A stretch of DNA of 56,827 nucleotides, taken from positions 1-56,827 of the forward strand of contig NZ_JXAL01000005.1 in the NCBI RefSeq assembly GCF_000829465.1. The letters run 5' to 3'. Every line of letters begins with the position of its first letter. Within the stretch, counting starts at the first letter, position 1. Origin of the DNA: Cohnella kolymensis (GTDB lineage Bacteria; Bacillota; Bacilli; Paenibacillales; Paenibacillaceae). The notes beneath the pieces were generated by a model, which ran no database searches, was not told the origin of the DNA, and saw only the letters and a program-made list of their open reading frames with translations. Both the position numbers and the translations under genes were made by a program. This document shows positions 8,367-20,297 of the stretch, piece after piece.

Positions 8367-9952
8367 GTGGTTTCAGACGAATCGTCTCGGTTGTTTGCGT
8401 ACTCGCATTGGCTTCCGCTGTTGGTGCCTGTTCGGGCTCTAAGGCCAAAGAAATATCGGCGGAGTCGAACGTTTACTATGAAATTTTCGTTCGATCATTC
8501 GCTGATTCTAACGGTGACGGCATCGGTGATTTCAATGGCATTACCGCGAAGCTGGACTATTTGAATGACGGAAAGCCGGCAAAGGGCAACGATTTGGGTG
8601 TGGACGGCATCTGGCTGATGCCGATCAACGAATCGCCATCCTACCATGGCTATGACGTAAGTGATTATGAGAAGGTCAATCCGGATTACGGTACGTTGGA
8701 AGATTTAAAGAAGCTGACCGAAGAAGCGCACAAGCGCGGTATCAAGGTCATCATGGATCTGGTCGTAAACCACACCAGTTCTCAGCATCCTTGGTTTCTG
8801 GATTCTGCCGCAGGCAAGGACAACCGCCGTAATTGGTATATGTGGGCCGAGGATCAAGGTCGCGAACCAACCGGGTCGAGCGCCGCAGGGGCCTCGGAGG
8901 CGTGGCATCAGAAGAACGGCAGCCACTATCTGGGCATTTTCTGGGACGGTATGCCGGATCTGAATTTCGATGAGCCGGAAGTCCGCAAGGAAATGATCCG
9001 GATCGGGAAGTTCTGGCTCGATCATGGAATCGACGGTTTCCGGGTTGATGCGGCCAAGCATATTTATGAGGATTTGGCGACGGACAAGAACAAGAGGAGC
9101 ATGGACAAAAATCTGGCCTGGTGGCTGGAATTCCGCCAAGCCATGCAGCAGTCCAAGCCCGATGTTTATATCGTCGGCGAAGTGTGGGATGCGACGGCAA
9201 GAGTAGGGCCTTATTTGAAGACAATGGATTCCGCGTTCAATTTCGATTTGGCGAGCACACTGATCGGAGCCGCGCATAATGAGAATTCGTCGAACCTGGG
9301 CTTCACTTTATCCCGCATACATGAGTTCTATAATAAATCGTCGGACGGCAAGTTTGTAGAAGCGCCCTTCCTGTCGAATCATGATCAGACTCGGGTGATG
9401 ACGGCATTGAGCAACAATCTCGATCACGCGAAAACGGCCGCGGCCATGCTTCTCACAATGCCTGGCAATCCGTTCATCTATTACGGCGAGGAGTTGGGCA
9501 TGAATGGAACCAAGCCTGATGAGAACATTCGTGAGCCGTTCCCGTGGAAGCGCACCCCCGGCGCTCCGGAGGAAACGACTTGGGAACCTGCCGTATACCG
9601 AGGAGACGGTTCCGTATCGGTTGAGGCGGAAGACGAGTCCCCCGGCTCTCTTCTGAACCGTTACCGCATGCTGATTTCATGGAGGCAGATGGATGCTGCG
9701 CTGAGAAGTAACGTCATCGGAGAGTACAAGGTCGATAATACTTCTGTCATGGTTTACATTCGAAGTGCAGGCGAGGAACAACGGTTAGTGCTGCATAATC
9801 TGTCCGGCAAGCCGCAGACCGTTCCATTAGCGGTCGGCAAGAGCAATCCTGTTAAATACGCGAACATTGTCTTTACGACCGATGAAAGGGCAGAGCTCGC
9901 TAACGATGAACTTACACTTCCGCCTTATACAACTGTCGTACTGAAGCCATAA
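8363..9952 (+). CDS. GH13 alpha-amylase family lipoprotein
   Basis: A signal peptide with lipobox VGAC (residues 20-23) anchors a GH13 (beta/alpha)8 hydrolase outside the membrane. Family regions are in order: DLVVNHTS (region I, near 132), GFRVDAAKHI with the nucleophile Asp (II, near 227), VGEVWD with the acid Glu (III, near 272) and FLSNHDQTR (IV, near 333). A C-terminal beta domain ends at TTVVLKP. The length is 529 aa. It overlaps malG by ATGA, so it is made with the importer. The likely role is trimming of starch-derived oligosaccharides at the cell surface before uptake. Exact product specificity cannot be read. Confidence 0.9.
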   Translation: MSGFRRIVSVVCVLALASAVGACSGSKAKEISAESNVYYEIFVRSFADSNGDGIGDFNGITAKLDYLNDGKPAKGNDLGVDGIWLMPINESPSYHGYDVSDYEKVNPDYGTLEDLKKLTEEAHKRGIKVIMDLVVNHTSSQHPWFLDSAAGKDNRRNWYMWAEDQGREPTGSSAAGASEAWHQKNGSHYLGIFWDGMPDLNFDEPEVRKEMIRIGKFWLDHGIDGFRVDAAKHIYEDLATDKNKRSMDKNLAWWLEFRQAMQQSKPDVYIVGEVWDATARVGPYLKTMDSAFNFDLASTLIGAAHNENSSNLGFTLSRIHEFYNKSSDGKFVEAPFLSNHDQTRVMTALSNNLDHAKTAAAMLLTMPGNPFIYYGEELGMNGTKPDENIREPFPWKRTPGAPEETTWEPAVYRGDGSVSVEAEDESPGSLLNRYRMLISWRQMDAALRSNVIGEYKVDNTSVMVYIRSAGEEQRLVLHNLSGKPQTVPLAVGKSNPVKYANIVFTTDERAELANDELTLPPYTTVVLKP

Positions 9953-9959
9953 AGACAAG

Positions 9960-10002
9960 CAAACCCCGATAACCGGACCCCCTCCGGTTATCGGGGTTTT
10001 AC
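9960..10002 (+). terminator. Terminator of the malEFG-amylase operon
   Basis: AAACCCCGATAACCGGA and TCCGGTTATCGGGGTTTT form a long perfect stem around a C-rich loop, ending in a T-run on the plus strand, eight bases after the amylase stop. The mirrored A-run could give weaker termination on the other strand. Confidence 0.9.
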
Positions 10003-10008
10003 GTTTCA

Positions 10009-10250
10009 TACTCGAAATCAAAACTGTAAGTCGGCTGAACCGCCTTACACGGTGGAAATCTGCTGGAAGTCGAGCTGTAAGGCGGTTTAACTGCCTTACA
10101 CGGTGGAAAATTACTCGAAGTCGAACTGTAAGTCTGCTGAACCGCCTTACACGGTCGGGATTTACTCGAAGTCGAACTGTAAGTCGGCTGACCGGCCTTG
10201 CACGATGCAATTTTGCTCGAAGTCGAGCTGTAAGGCGGCTGACTCCCGCA
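10009..10250. repeat. Tandem 51-bp hairpin repeats, locus 2
   Basis: Five units have CTGTAAG landmarks at 10024, 10075, 10126, 10177 and 10228, a strict 51-base period. Each has an imperfect inverted repeat of the type GTAAGNCGGCTGA-CCGCCTTAC, and a spacer containing TCGAAGTCGA. They lie between the operon terminator and the converging cyclomaltodextrinase gene. They are clearly related to the arrays at both ends of the window but have diverged. The minus-strand open frame over this array is an artefact of the repeats. Confidence 0.85.
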
Positions 10251-10269
10251 GTTGGTGTATCGACAAGCC

Positions 10270-12024
10270 TCAAACCAAACGTACGATGGCGTAGCCCAAT
10301 GGCGGCAGTGAAACGTGGAGTTTGCGGACGCGAAGCTCCGCTTCTCCTTCGCCGAACACCGTCGTCACGGAAGCCGGTTTTACGTCCTTCGGCATCGCAA
10401 CCGAAATGGAGCTCTTACGTTTGCTCGCGTTGAATACCGCCACGAGCCGTTCCCCGTCGGCTTCCCTCGTGTATGCCAATAGATGGCTGCCCGCTTCGGC
10501 GGACAGCACATTAAAGCTTCCGTCCCGCAGCGCCCGGTGTGAGGAGCGCAGCGTCACGAGCCCTGCAAAAAACTCGAACATCTCATGATCCTGCTGCTCA
10601 GGATCCCATACCATACACTTGCGGCATCCGGGATCATGATCACCGTCCATGCCGAATTCATCCCCGTAGTAAATGCACGGGGTGCCCGGCATTGTGAACT
10701 GGATCGCGGAGGATAGCCGGACCCGCCGCTTGTCCCCTTTACTAAGCGTCAGCAATCTCGGCGTGTCGTGGCTTCCCAGAAGGTTAAACGCAGCTTCCGT
10801 AGCCTGCTGCGGATAGGCGGCCAGCAAATAACCGGTCAAATCGGCGAACTCCCGTGCATCGCGTGTGCCCCGCACGGCGTAATCGAGAATGGCTTCCGTT
10901 AACGGATAGTTCATAACGGCATCGAATTGATCTCCGCCGAGCCAGGGCTGGGAATCGTGCCAGATCTCACCCAGAATATATGCTTCCGGATTAGCCGCCT
11001 TCACGACGTCGCGGAAACGCCGCCAGAAACGGTGATCCACCTCGTTCGCCACATCAAGGCGCCAGCCGTCCACGCCAATCTCTTCAATCCAATAGCGCGC
11101 CACCTTGAGTAAATAATTTTGGACTTCGGAATTTTCCGTGTTCAACTTAGGCATATGGGGTTCGAACGCAAACGCATCGTATGTAGGAATGCCATCCCGC
11201 ACTTCCAACGGAAATTCACGCACGTGGAACCAGTCGGCATAGGGCGAATCCGCACCTTTTTCCAACACGTCTACGAAAGGGGCAAAAGTGCGGCCACTGT
11301 GATTGAATACGGCATCCAGCAGCACTTTGATCCCGTGTTCATGACACTTGTCCACCAGCTCCTTCAGCTTTTCATTGGTACCAAAGTGCGAATCAACCTT
11401 CAAATAATCCTCGGTATCATACTTATGGTTCGTCGTTGCCTGGAACAGCGGATTAAAATATATCGCATTGATTCCCAAACGCTTCAGGTGGTCCAGATGA
11501 TCGATGACACCCTGCAAATCTCCACCGAAAAAGTTGCTCGGTGTCGGCTCCCCGCCCCAGGGCAGTACGCCGACCGGATCGTTGAATGGATCTCCATTCG
11601 CGAATCGTTCGGGAAAAATCTGATAAAAAACCGCATCCTTTACCCAGGCGGGCGGTTCGAACACATCGGCAGGATTCAGGAAAGGGAACTCGAAATACAA
11701 CGAATGAATGGGTTCCTTGTCTTGCAGTCCCTGCTCATTCAGCCACAAACGCTCCTCTCCTCCATGGAGAAGAAAACCGTATTTCAACCGTCGGAAAGCA
11801 GGACGCACCTGACCTTGCCAATAGTCGAACAGCGCATCCTGAGCGAATATTTTCATTTCACAAATATCATAGCCTTTCACGTGCCAGTTGTACTTATCGC
11901 CGTGCAGAAGCTCTACCCGGTCGACGTCTCCTCGTTTCGTACGGATGCGGATGTGAACGGTGTTCCGGTCATACGCGTAAGACCAATTGTTTTTCGGACG
12001 ATGATAAATCGCTTCTTTCAGCAT
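10270..12024 (-). CDS. Cyclomaltodextrinase / neopullulanase-type GH13 enzyme
   Basis: This 584-aa cytosolic hydrolase lacks a signal peptide. Residues 1-125 form the N-terminal CBM34-like domain (MLKEAIYHRPKNNWSYAY, HVKGYDICEMKIF). The GH13 barrel follows: WVKDAVFYQIFPERFANGDP, DAVFNHSG (I), GWRLDVANEV with nucleophile Asp (II), GEIWHD with Glu (III) and LLGSHDTPR (IV). The combination of CBM34-like domain, ERFANGD and these regions is typical of cyclomaltodextrinase, maltogenic amylase and neopullulanase. ATG 12024 has GGAGGAG eight bases upstream. It probably hydrolyses imported maltodextrins. The leader carries a terminator-like hairpin (12077-12121). Confidence 0.9.
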   Translation of the reverse strand: MLKEAIYHRPKNNWSYAYDRNTVHIRIRTKRGDVDRVELLHGDKYNWHVKGYDICEMKIFAQDALFDYWQGQVRPAFRRLKYGFLLHGGEERLWLNEQGLQDKEPIHSLYFEFPFLNPADVFEPPAWVKDAVFYQIFPERFANGDPFNDPVGVLPWGGEPTPSNFFGGDLQGVIDHLDHLKRLGINAIYFNPLFQATTNHKYDTEDYLKVDSHFGTNEKLKELVDKCHEHGIKVLLDAVFNHSGRTFAPFVDVLEKGADSPYADWFHVREFPLEVRDGIPTYDAFAFEPHMPKLNTENSEVQNYLLKVARYWIEEIGVDGWRLDVANEVDHRFWRRFRDVVKAANPEAYILGEIWHDSQPWLGGDQFDAVMNYPLTEAILDYAVRGTRDAREFADLTGYLLAAYPQQATEAAFNLLGSHDTPRLLTLSKGDKRRVRLSSAIQFTMPGTPCIYYGDEFGMDGDHDPGCRKCMVWDPEQQDHEMFEFFAGLVTLRSSHRALRDGSFNVLSAEAGSHLLAYTREADGERLVAVFNASKRKSSISVAMPKDVKPASVTTVFGEGEAELRVRKLHVSLPPLGYAIVRLV

Positions 12025-12076
12025 GGACAGATCTCCTCCTCGAAAGTGTACGGCCGCTCTCGCACCGGAGGCATTA

Positions 12077-12121
12077 AAAAAGGCACAACCCCTGCGCGAC
12101 GCGCTCCGAGGTTGTGCCTTA
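12077..12121 (-). terminator. Leader terminator (possible attenuator) upstream of the cyclomaltodextrinase gene
   Basis: On the minus strand AAGGCACAACC pairs with GGTTGTGCCTT and is followed by a T6 run. No minus-strand gene lies upstream, since the sigma factor at 12249 is on the plus strand. The hairpin therefore sits in the 5' leader of the gene starting at 12024. A leader segment GCCCAACC (plus-strand 12129-12136) could pair with the 3' arm GGTTGTGC instead (7/8), a possible anti-terminator. Confidence 0.6.
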
Positions 12122-12161
12122 CCGGTCAGGTTGGGCAGCATGGCCTTCAACTTATAAATAA

Positions 12162-12190
12162 ATTATATCGCAATGCGAACCGATTGGGAA
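12162..12190 (-). promoter_or_regulatory. Candidate promoter of the cyclomaltodextrinase gene
   Basis: On the minus strand TTCCCA (12190-12185), a 17-base spacer and a perfect TATAAT (12167-12162) make a plausible SigA promoter. Its transcript would begin near 12155 and pass through the terminator-like hairpin before the gene. Confidence 0.5.
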
Positions 12191-12248
12191 GCTGTGCCAT
12201 CTAACTCTATAGAAATAAGAAATACCAACGGATGAGAGGAGGGTTCCC

Positions 12249-12788
12249 TTGTCGGATCTGTCTTGGAGTACGGATGTGCAACTTGCCGTTGCGGGTGACC
12301 GGGACGCTTTCGCCAGGTTGATTCGCACGATGGAGAAGGAGATGTATCGGCTGGCATGGTCCTTATTGCATAGAGACGAAGATTGCGCGGACGCGATTCA
12401 GGAAACGATCCTGAAAGCTTATCGCAGCCTGCCGAGTCTCCGTGAGCCGGCTTATTTCCGCACGTGGCTGTTCCGGATTCTGATCCGCGAATGCCAACAG
12501 ACGTACCGGCGGCGGAAAAGGATCATACCATTCGATAACCTGCCGGAGAGCGGAGAAGTCGCAGCGGGAGCGGACATGGATTTGCGAGAAGCGGTGAACC
12601 GCTTGCGGGAACCGTTGCGAACACTCGTCAAGCTTCATTATTACGCGGACCTGCCTCTGAATGTGATCGCCGTCATGTTAAACGTGTCGGAAGGCACGTT
12701 GAAATCAAGACTTCACCGGGCCAGACGGCAGCTGCTGAAATGGCTGGCAATACCAGACGAAAGGAAGATGGGATATGAACGACGTTGA
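12249..12788 (+). CDS. ECF-type RNA polymerase sigma factor
   Basis: This 179-aa protein has sigma region 2 (YRLAWSLLHRDEDCADAIQE, then ILKAYRSLPSLREPAYFRTW, residues about 33-75) and sigma region 4 with a helix-turn-helix (LPLNVIAVMLNVSEGTLKSR, about 137-156). This matches the SigV/SigW/YlaC-like ECF class in size. It starts at TTG 12249 behind GAGAGGAGGG. It overlaps the next gene by 14 bases, a coupling typical of sigma/anti-sigma pairs. It redirects RNA polymerase to a stress regulon; the signal is unknown. Confidence 0.9.
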   Translation: MSDLSWSTDVQLAVAGDRDAFARLIRTMEKEMYRLAWSLLHRDEDCADAIQETILKAYRSLPSLREPAYFRTWLFRILIRECQQTYRRRKRIIPFDNLPESGEVAAGADMDLREAVNRLREPLRTLVKLHYYADLPLNVIAVMLNVSEGTLKSRLHRARRQLLKWLAIPDERKMGYERR

Positions 12789-14067
12789 ATTGGATCGGTT
12801 GCTGCGTGAGCAGGCGAATCCGGGCGCGGCAATTCCAGCGAAAGTATCGCAGCGCATCGAACAAACGCTGCACACGCTTCCGAACCGGGAGGCAGCCCGT
12901 CGGCGATTGCTGATGAGAAGATGGGGTTTCTCTGCTGTGTCGGTTGCAATCCTCGGAGTGGTGGTTGCCGTACTCGCTATGTTTTCAACACCGGAAATGA
13001 AGTCGGCATTAAACAGGGTGCCGGTTATCGGTTCACTGTTGTTCAAGGGCGACGACAAGCTTGGGCAAAGTGTGACCGACCAGGGCATCACTTTCAGCAT
13101 CAGTCGCGTCATCTATGACGGATTTGCAATGTCCATTGATTACGCACTTCAGTCGGACGAAGAAGTGAAAGGAACAGGTTTGGATTTCAAAATAAAAGTG
13201 GATGATCTGCTGATCAATAAGTATGATAATGACCCGAAGTATGTTCATTATCTTCACATTAATGACAGGCGACTGGACAGCCGGAATCATGAAGGGGTAA
13301 TCATGATCAAGCTGGACCGCTATCGTCCGGACTCTTTTCATATGCAGCTGGAGGTGACGAAAGTCGGTGAAACATCGGGCAATTGGGATTTTGCGCTGCC
13401 TGTGACCACAACCCCCGATCTGTTTATTAAACCTGCTCTGAATAAAATTAATGATCTGTTATCTATAACTCTGGATAAAATTATTTTTTCCCCTTTAAAT
13501 ACGGAAATATGGGGTGATTATGACTTTCAGGATGCATCCGGAAACATCGTAGTAGGGTTAGAGGTGACGGATGATACCGGCTATATTTACGACTCCTCAT
13601 ACTTTTTCGATGGGCGGTTGCATGTCCGTCATTTGAACCCCAAAGCGCGGCAGCTTGTTTTAAAGCCGTACTACTACGACAACGAGGGAATCTATAGAAT
13701 CGAAAACCCGCAGTATATTCGCCAGACGCTTCAAAAACCTCCAACGGCAGCCAAGCCATTCGTCATCTCCCAAACGGGCGGCAACAAGCTTGTGGTTACA
13801 AGCATAGAATATTTGGAAGACCGGTGTATCGTGCATTATCATACGGAAGGATCCAACCCGTCGATTCAGTCAATTTTAATTATTGAGGACGAAAACGGGG
13901 AATCTATGTATGCGGTCTCATCCACAACACTTGATCATTCAGGCTCTGAACATATAAAAGAGTTCAGAAGATTCGCACCTGATGACAAAATTACCTTCCT
14001 GACTTGGCCGGTTCCGCCGATCACCTACATCCCTGACATGGAGATGCGAGTCGACCTCCCTCAGTAA
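12775..14067 (+). CDS. DUF4179 domain membrane protein, probable anti-sigma partner
   Basis: This 430-aa protein has a cytosolic N-terminus of about 45 residues (VELDRLLREQANPGAAIPAK), one membrane helix (VSVAILGVVVAVLAMF, near 55-70) and a large extracytoplasmic beta-rich region starting at GQSVTDQGITFSISRVIYDG, typical of DUF4179 proteins. Such proteins commonly sit beside ECF sigma factors in Paenibacillus and Bacillus and probably restrain them. That role is inferred from position and topology. No zinc-binding anti-sigma motif (HxxxCxxC) is visible. The DNA is more AT-rich in the C-terminal half. Confidence 0.8.
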   Translation: MNDVELDRLLREQANPGAAIPAKVSQRIEQTLHTLPNREAARRRLLMRRWGFSAVSVAILGVVVAVLAMFSTPEMKSALNRVPVIGSLLFKGDDKLGQSVTDQGITFSISRVIYDGFAMSIDYALQSDEEVKGTGLDFKIKVDDLLINKYDNDPKYVHYLHINDRRLDSRNHEGVIMIKLDRYRPDSFHMQLEVTKVGETSGNWDFALPVTTTPDLFIKPALNKINDLLSITLDKIIFSPLNTEIWGDYDFQDASGNIVVGLEVTDDTGYIYDSSYFFDGRLHVRHLNPKARQLVLKPYYYDNEGIYRIENPQYIRQTLQKPPTAAKPFVISQTGGNKLVVTSIEYLEDRCIVHYHTEGSNPSIQSILIIEDENGESMYAVSSTTLDHSGSEHIKEFRRFAPDDKITFLTWPVPPITYIPDMEMRVDLPQ

Positions 14068-14118
14068 CTCGTATGTTATAATGGAGGAACTGGGTTGGAG
14101 AGGAGTCGGTGGCGAAAA

Positions 14119-14697
14119 ATGGAGCAGCCGATCGCATTAAGGGAGTGGGCGGCGGCGGTCAAAGCGCTCGAGGAGGGCCGTCAGGTCATCGTGCTGCGTA
14201 AGGGCGGCATCGCCGAGGAAACGAAAGAATTCAGGCTCGAAAGTCCGCAATTTTATTTGTTTCCTTCCTTTGAGCATCAGAAACCGCATCTGGTCAAAGA
14301 CGAGGCAAGAGAAGATGTTGTCACGACACAGGCGGAAGCCGCCGGTCACCCCGATACGGTAACCATCACATCATTCGCGGAAGTGTTTGAAGATATAGAG
14401 ATAACGGATGCGGATATTTTAAAAAGGTTGGATCCTCTCCACATTTGGACGGAAGACTACGCGGAAGAACGGTTGAAATGGAAAAGAACAAAGCCCCTGC
14501 ATGTGCTTGTGCTTAGAATGTACAAATTGACGCCCCCGGCCGTGCTGCCGCTGCGGGAAAATTACGGAGGCTGCAAGTCCTGGCTGCGCTTGGAGGATGA
14601 GATCGCCTCGGAGCGCGCAATCCCGGTACTCAGCGACGATGAATTCAATAAGAAAGCCCGGCAAGTCAGAAATGCCATAGAAGGTTTACAGCTATAA
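14119..14697 (+). CDS. DUF1802 family protein
   Basis: This soluble protein of 192 aa belongs by recall to DUF1802. Its N-terminus MEQPIALREWAAAVKALEEG is followed by IVLRKGGIAEE, FYLFPSFEHQ near residues 45-55 and a mid-region IWTEDYAEERLKWK. No catalytic motif is known to me. Two starts are possible: ATG 14119 or TTG 14095 (GGAGG seven bases before it). I prefer 14119 because the family begins with the ALREW element and a TATAAT lies at about 14076, close to a likely transcript start. No functional link to its neighbours is apparent. Confidence 0.7.
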   Translation: MEQPIALREWAAAVKALEEGRQVIVLRKGGIAEETKEFRLESPQFYLFPSFEHQKPHLVKDEAREDVVTTQAEAAGHPDTVTITSFAEVFEDIEITDADILKRLDPLHIWTEDYAEERLKWKRTKPLHVLVLRMYKLTPPAVLPLRENYGGCKSWLRLEDEIASERAIPVLSDDEFNKKARQVRNAIEGLQL

Positions 14698-14704
14698 CTT
14701 ATTT

Positions 14705-14747
14705 CCGGACCTTTTCTCGAGTGGGGAAAGGCCCGGTTTGCTTTTTT
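14705..14747 (+). terminator. Terminator after the DUF1802 gene
   Basis: An imperfect stem from CCGGACCTTTTCTC to GGGGAAAGGCCCGG is followed by TTTGCTTTTTT on the plus strand, just past the stop at 14697 and before the suf promoter region. Confidence 0.75.
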
Positions 14748-14793
14748 CATGTAAGTTTCATAAAATTGGTGTTGAGAATCACTGAGAATCAAT

Positions 14794-14808
14794 TTAAAAT
14801 GATTATAA
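14794..14808. promoter_or_regulatory. PerR/Fur-like box upstream of the suf operon
   Basis: TTAAAATGATTATAA matches the PerR 7-1-7 consensus TTATAATNATTATAA at 13 of 14 defined positions. Just upstream TGAGAATCA occurs twice (about 14773-14791), resembling Fur-type hexamers. The site is about 95 bases before sufC, in the only sizeable gap ahead of the operon. Iron- or peroxide-responsive control of suf is biologically sensible, but binding is inferred. Confidence 0.55.
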
Positions 14809-14901
14809 ATAAGGAATTCGTTTTTTGGCGATTGGTGTAACGGAATTGCCGCCATAACAAGCCAATCAACGACTTTCTCATAGAGACCTGGAGGTAAGAC
14901 A

Positions 14902-15681
14902 ATGTCCACTCAATTTGAAATTCGCGGACTGAAATCGTCCATTGAGGGTAAAGAAATATTGAAAGGAATCGATCTGAAGATCCAAGGCGGCGAAGTTCAT
15001 GCCATCATGGGTCCGAACGGTACCGGTAAAAGTACGCTGGCTTCCGCATTGATGGGCCATCCTAAATACGAAGTCACTGAGGGTGAAGTGACACTGAACG
15101 GCGAAGATGTATTGGAGATGGGAGTGGACGAGCGTGCGCGTGCCGGCTTGTTCCTTGCCATGCAATATCCGAGCGAAATTACCGGCGTCACGAACTCTGA
15201 CTTCCTGCGCACCGCTATTAACGCTCGCCGCGGCGAAGGCAATGAGATTTCCCTCATTAAATTCATCCGCCAAATGGAAGGAAAAATGAAAGAATTGGAA
15301 ATGAATCCGGAGTTCATGCACCGTTATTTGAACGAAGGCTTTTCCGGCGGTGAAAAGAAACGTAATGAAATTCTGCAAATGATGCTGCTTGAGCCGAAGC
15401 TCGTTATTCTGGATGAGATCGACTCCGGATTGGATATCGACGCCCTGAGAATTGTCGCTGAAGGCGTTAACGCTATGCGGAATGAAGATCGCGGCTTCCT
15501 GATCATCACTCACTATCAGCGCCTGCTTAATTATGTGAAGCCGGACCATGTTCATGTCATGATGCAAGGCCGCATCGTGAAATCGGGGGGACCTGAGCTG
15601 GCTGAGCGGCTGGAAGCCGACGGTTATGACTGGGTTAAAGAAGAACTGGGCATTGTCGACGAGACCGTCGGCCAGGCTTAA
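14902..15681 (+). CDS. sufC: Fe-S cluster assembly ATPase SufC
   Basis: SufC is the ABC-type ATPase that works with SufB and SufD as the SufBCD scaffold for iron-sulfur cluster assembly in the cytosol. The 259-aa protein shows Walker [11 protein letters not shown] (residues 36-45), the signature [10 protein letters not shown] (near 148) and Walker [13 protein letters not shown] (near 170). ATG 14902 follows CTGGAGGTAAGACA. It is the first gene of sufC-D-S-U-B, the order known from Bacillus. Confidence 0.97.
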   Translation: MSTQFEIRGLKSSIEGKEILKGIDLKIQGGEVHAIMGPNGTGKSTLASALMGHPKYEVTEGEVTLNGEDVLEMGVDERARAGLFLAMQYPSEITGVTNSDFLRTAINARRGEGNEISLIKFIRQMEGKMKELEMNPEFMHRYLNEGFSGGEKKRNEILQMMLLEPKLVILDEIDSGLDIDALRIVAEGVNAMRNEDRGFLIITHYQRLLNYVKPDHVHVMMQGRIVKSGGPELAERLEADGYDWVKEELGIVDETVGQA

Positions 15682-15705
15682 AGAGACAAGGGAGGTTAAG
15701 CAATC

Positions 15706-18675
<2,970 letters not shown>

Positions 18676-18694
18676 TTGAAGGAGGTTAGACGCC

Positions 18695-20092
18695 ATGGCT
18701 AAGCAATTGCCGGAAATGGAAGCTTATAAATATGGGTTTCGTGACGAGCACAAGGCGATTTTCCAATCGGGTAAAGGTCTTACCGAAGAAATCGTCCGTA
18801 CGATTTCCCAGATGAAGGGCGAACCGGAGTGGATGCTCAAATTCCGATTGAAGTCATTGGAGCAGTTCCGCAAGATGGATATGCCTCGTTGGGGCGGCAA
18901 CATGGATGAGCTGGATTTCGAAGACATTCAGTACTATGTTAAGCCATCTGAGGGACAAGGGAAAACTTGGGAAGAAGTTCCCGAAGAAATTAAAGCGACT
19001 TTCGATAAGCTGGGTATTCCTGAAGCCGAACAGAAGTTTCTCGCAGGCGTTTCCGCGCAATATGAGTCCGAAGTTGTGTATCACAGCATGCAAGAGGATT
19101 TGGAAAAGCAAGGCGTCATCTTTATGGATACCGACACCGCGCTGCGCGAGCACCCGGAAATTCTTAAAGAATACTTCGCTACGGTTGTCCCGCCTGCCGA
19201 CAACAAATTCGCCGCTTTGAACAGCGCAGTTTGGTCCGGCGGCAGCTTCATCTATGTTCCTAAAGGTGTAAAATGCGACGTGCCGCTGCAAGCATATTTC
19301 CGCATTAACTCCGAGAACATGGGTCAGTTCGAGCGCACTCTGATCATTGCCGATGAAGGAAGCTCCGTGCACTATGTAGAAGGATGTACGGCGCCTATTT
19401 ACAGCACCAACTCCCTCCACAGCGCAGTCGTGGAAATCATCGTCAAGAAGGATGCCCGGGTTCGTTACACAACAATCCAGAACTGGGCGCCGAACATCTT
19501 CAACCTGGTTACCAAACGTGCGGTTGCCGAAGAGAATGCGACCATGGAATGGGTTGACGGCAACATCGGCTCCAAGCTGACGATGAAGTACCCTGCGGTC
19601 ATTCTTAAAGGTCGCGGCGCCAAAGGCATGGTGTTATCCATCGCCGTTGCCGGCAAAGGCCAGCATCAAGACGCAGGCGCCAAAATGCTTCACCTTGCAC
19701 CGGATACGAGCTCGACGATCATATCCAAATCCATTTCCAAACACGGCGGTAAAGTCACTTATCGCGGACTTGCTTCTTTCGGTCGTAATGCCGAAGGTGC
19801 GAAAGCGAACATCAAGTGCGATACGCTCATCATGGATGATCAGTCCACGAGTGATACGATTCCGTATAACGAAATTATGAACGATAATATTACGCTGGAG
19901 CATGAAGCGACCGTCTCCAAAGTGTCCGAGGATCAGCTGTTCTACCTGATGAGCCGGGGCATGACGGAAGCGGAAGCGACTCAAATGATCGTCATGGGCT
20001 TCATCGAGCCGTTCACCAAAGAATTGCCGATGGAGTACGCCGTAGAGATGAACCGGTTGATCAAGTTCGAGATGGAAGGCAGTATCGGTTAA
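18695..20092 (+). CDS. sufB: Fe-S cluster assembly protein SufB
   Basis: SufB is the main scaffold subunit on which the new cluster is built. The 465-aa protein has the family features [20 protein letters not shown] (near 180), [20 protein letters not shown] (near 230) and [20 protein letters not shown] (near 414). It follows sufU by 19 bases behind GGAGG and is the last gene of the operon; a strong terminator follows. Confidence 0.97.
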   Translation: MAKQLPEMEAYKYGFRDEHKAIFQSGKGLTEEIVRTISQMKGEPEWMLKFRLKSLEQFRKMDMPRWGGNMDELDFEDIQYYVKPSEGQGKTWEEVPEEIKATFDKLGIPEAEQKFLAGVSAQYESEVVYHSMQEDLEKQGVIFMDTDTALREHPEILKEYFATVVPPADNKFAALNSAVWSGGSFIYVPKGVKCDVPLQAYFRINSENMGQFERTLIIADEGSSVHYVEGCTAPIYSTNSLHSAVVEIIVKKDARVRYTTIQNWAPNIFNLVTKRAVAEENATMEWVDGNIGSKLTMKYPAVILKGRGAKGMVLSIAVAGKGQHQDAGAKMLHLAPDTSSTIISKSISKHGGKVTYRGLASFGRNAEGAKANIKCDTLIMDDQSTSDTIPYNEIMNDNITLEHEATVSKVSEDQLFYLMSRGMTEAEATQMIVMGFIEPFTKELPMEYAVEMNRLIKFEMEGSIG

Positions 20093-20102
20093 ACGTTATG
20101 CA

Positions 20103-20142
20103 GCAAGGGCTTCCGGCTAAGCCGGGAGCCCTTGTTTTTTTT
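20103..20142 (+). terminator. Terminator of the suf operon
   Basis: GCAAGGGCTTCCGGCTT pairs with AGCCGGGAGCCCTTG and is followed directly by a T8 run, eleven bases after the sufB stop. The 155 bases between this and the next gene show no other clear element. Confidence 0.93.
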
Positions 20143-20297
20143 GCGCCGAATACATTCTGAGCTTCGGTATTAAGCGCATATTGGAAAGCCTTCAGGACTG
20201 CTTATAAACTTCTAACAATTGATATTTACATGACTCCCTAGGGTAAAGGTATCATGTCGAGAGACATCAGTTCCATCCCATAAAGGAGTGATTCAGA

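Noticed and set aside
9827..10273. Minus-strand open frame with repeated Arg/Leu-rich peptide
   Set aside because: It is created by the 51-bp DNA repeats (the period is a multiple of three) and overlaps the end of the amylase gene; no ribosome site.
11119..12204. 361-aa plus-strand open frame antisense to the cyclomaltodextrinase
   Set aside because: It mirrors a clear GH13 gene and has no family features.
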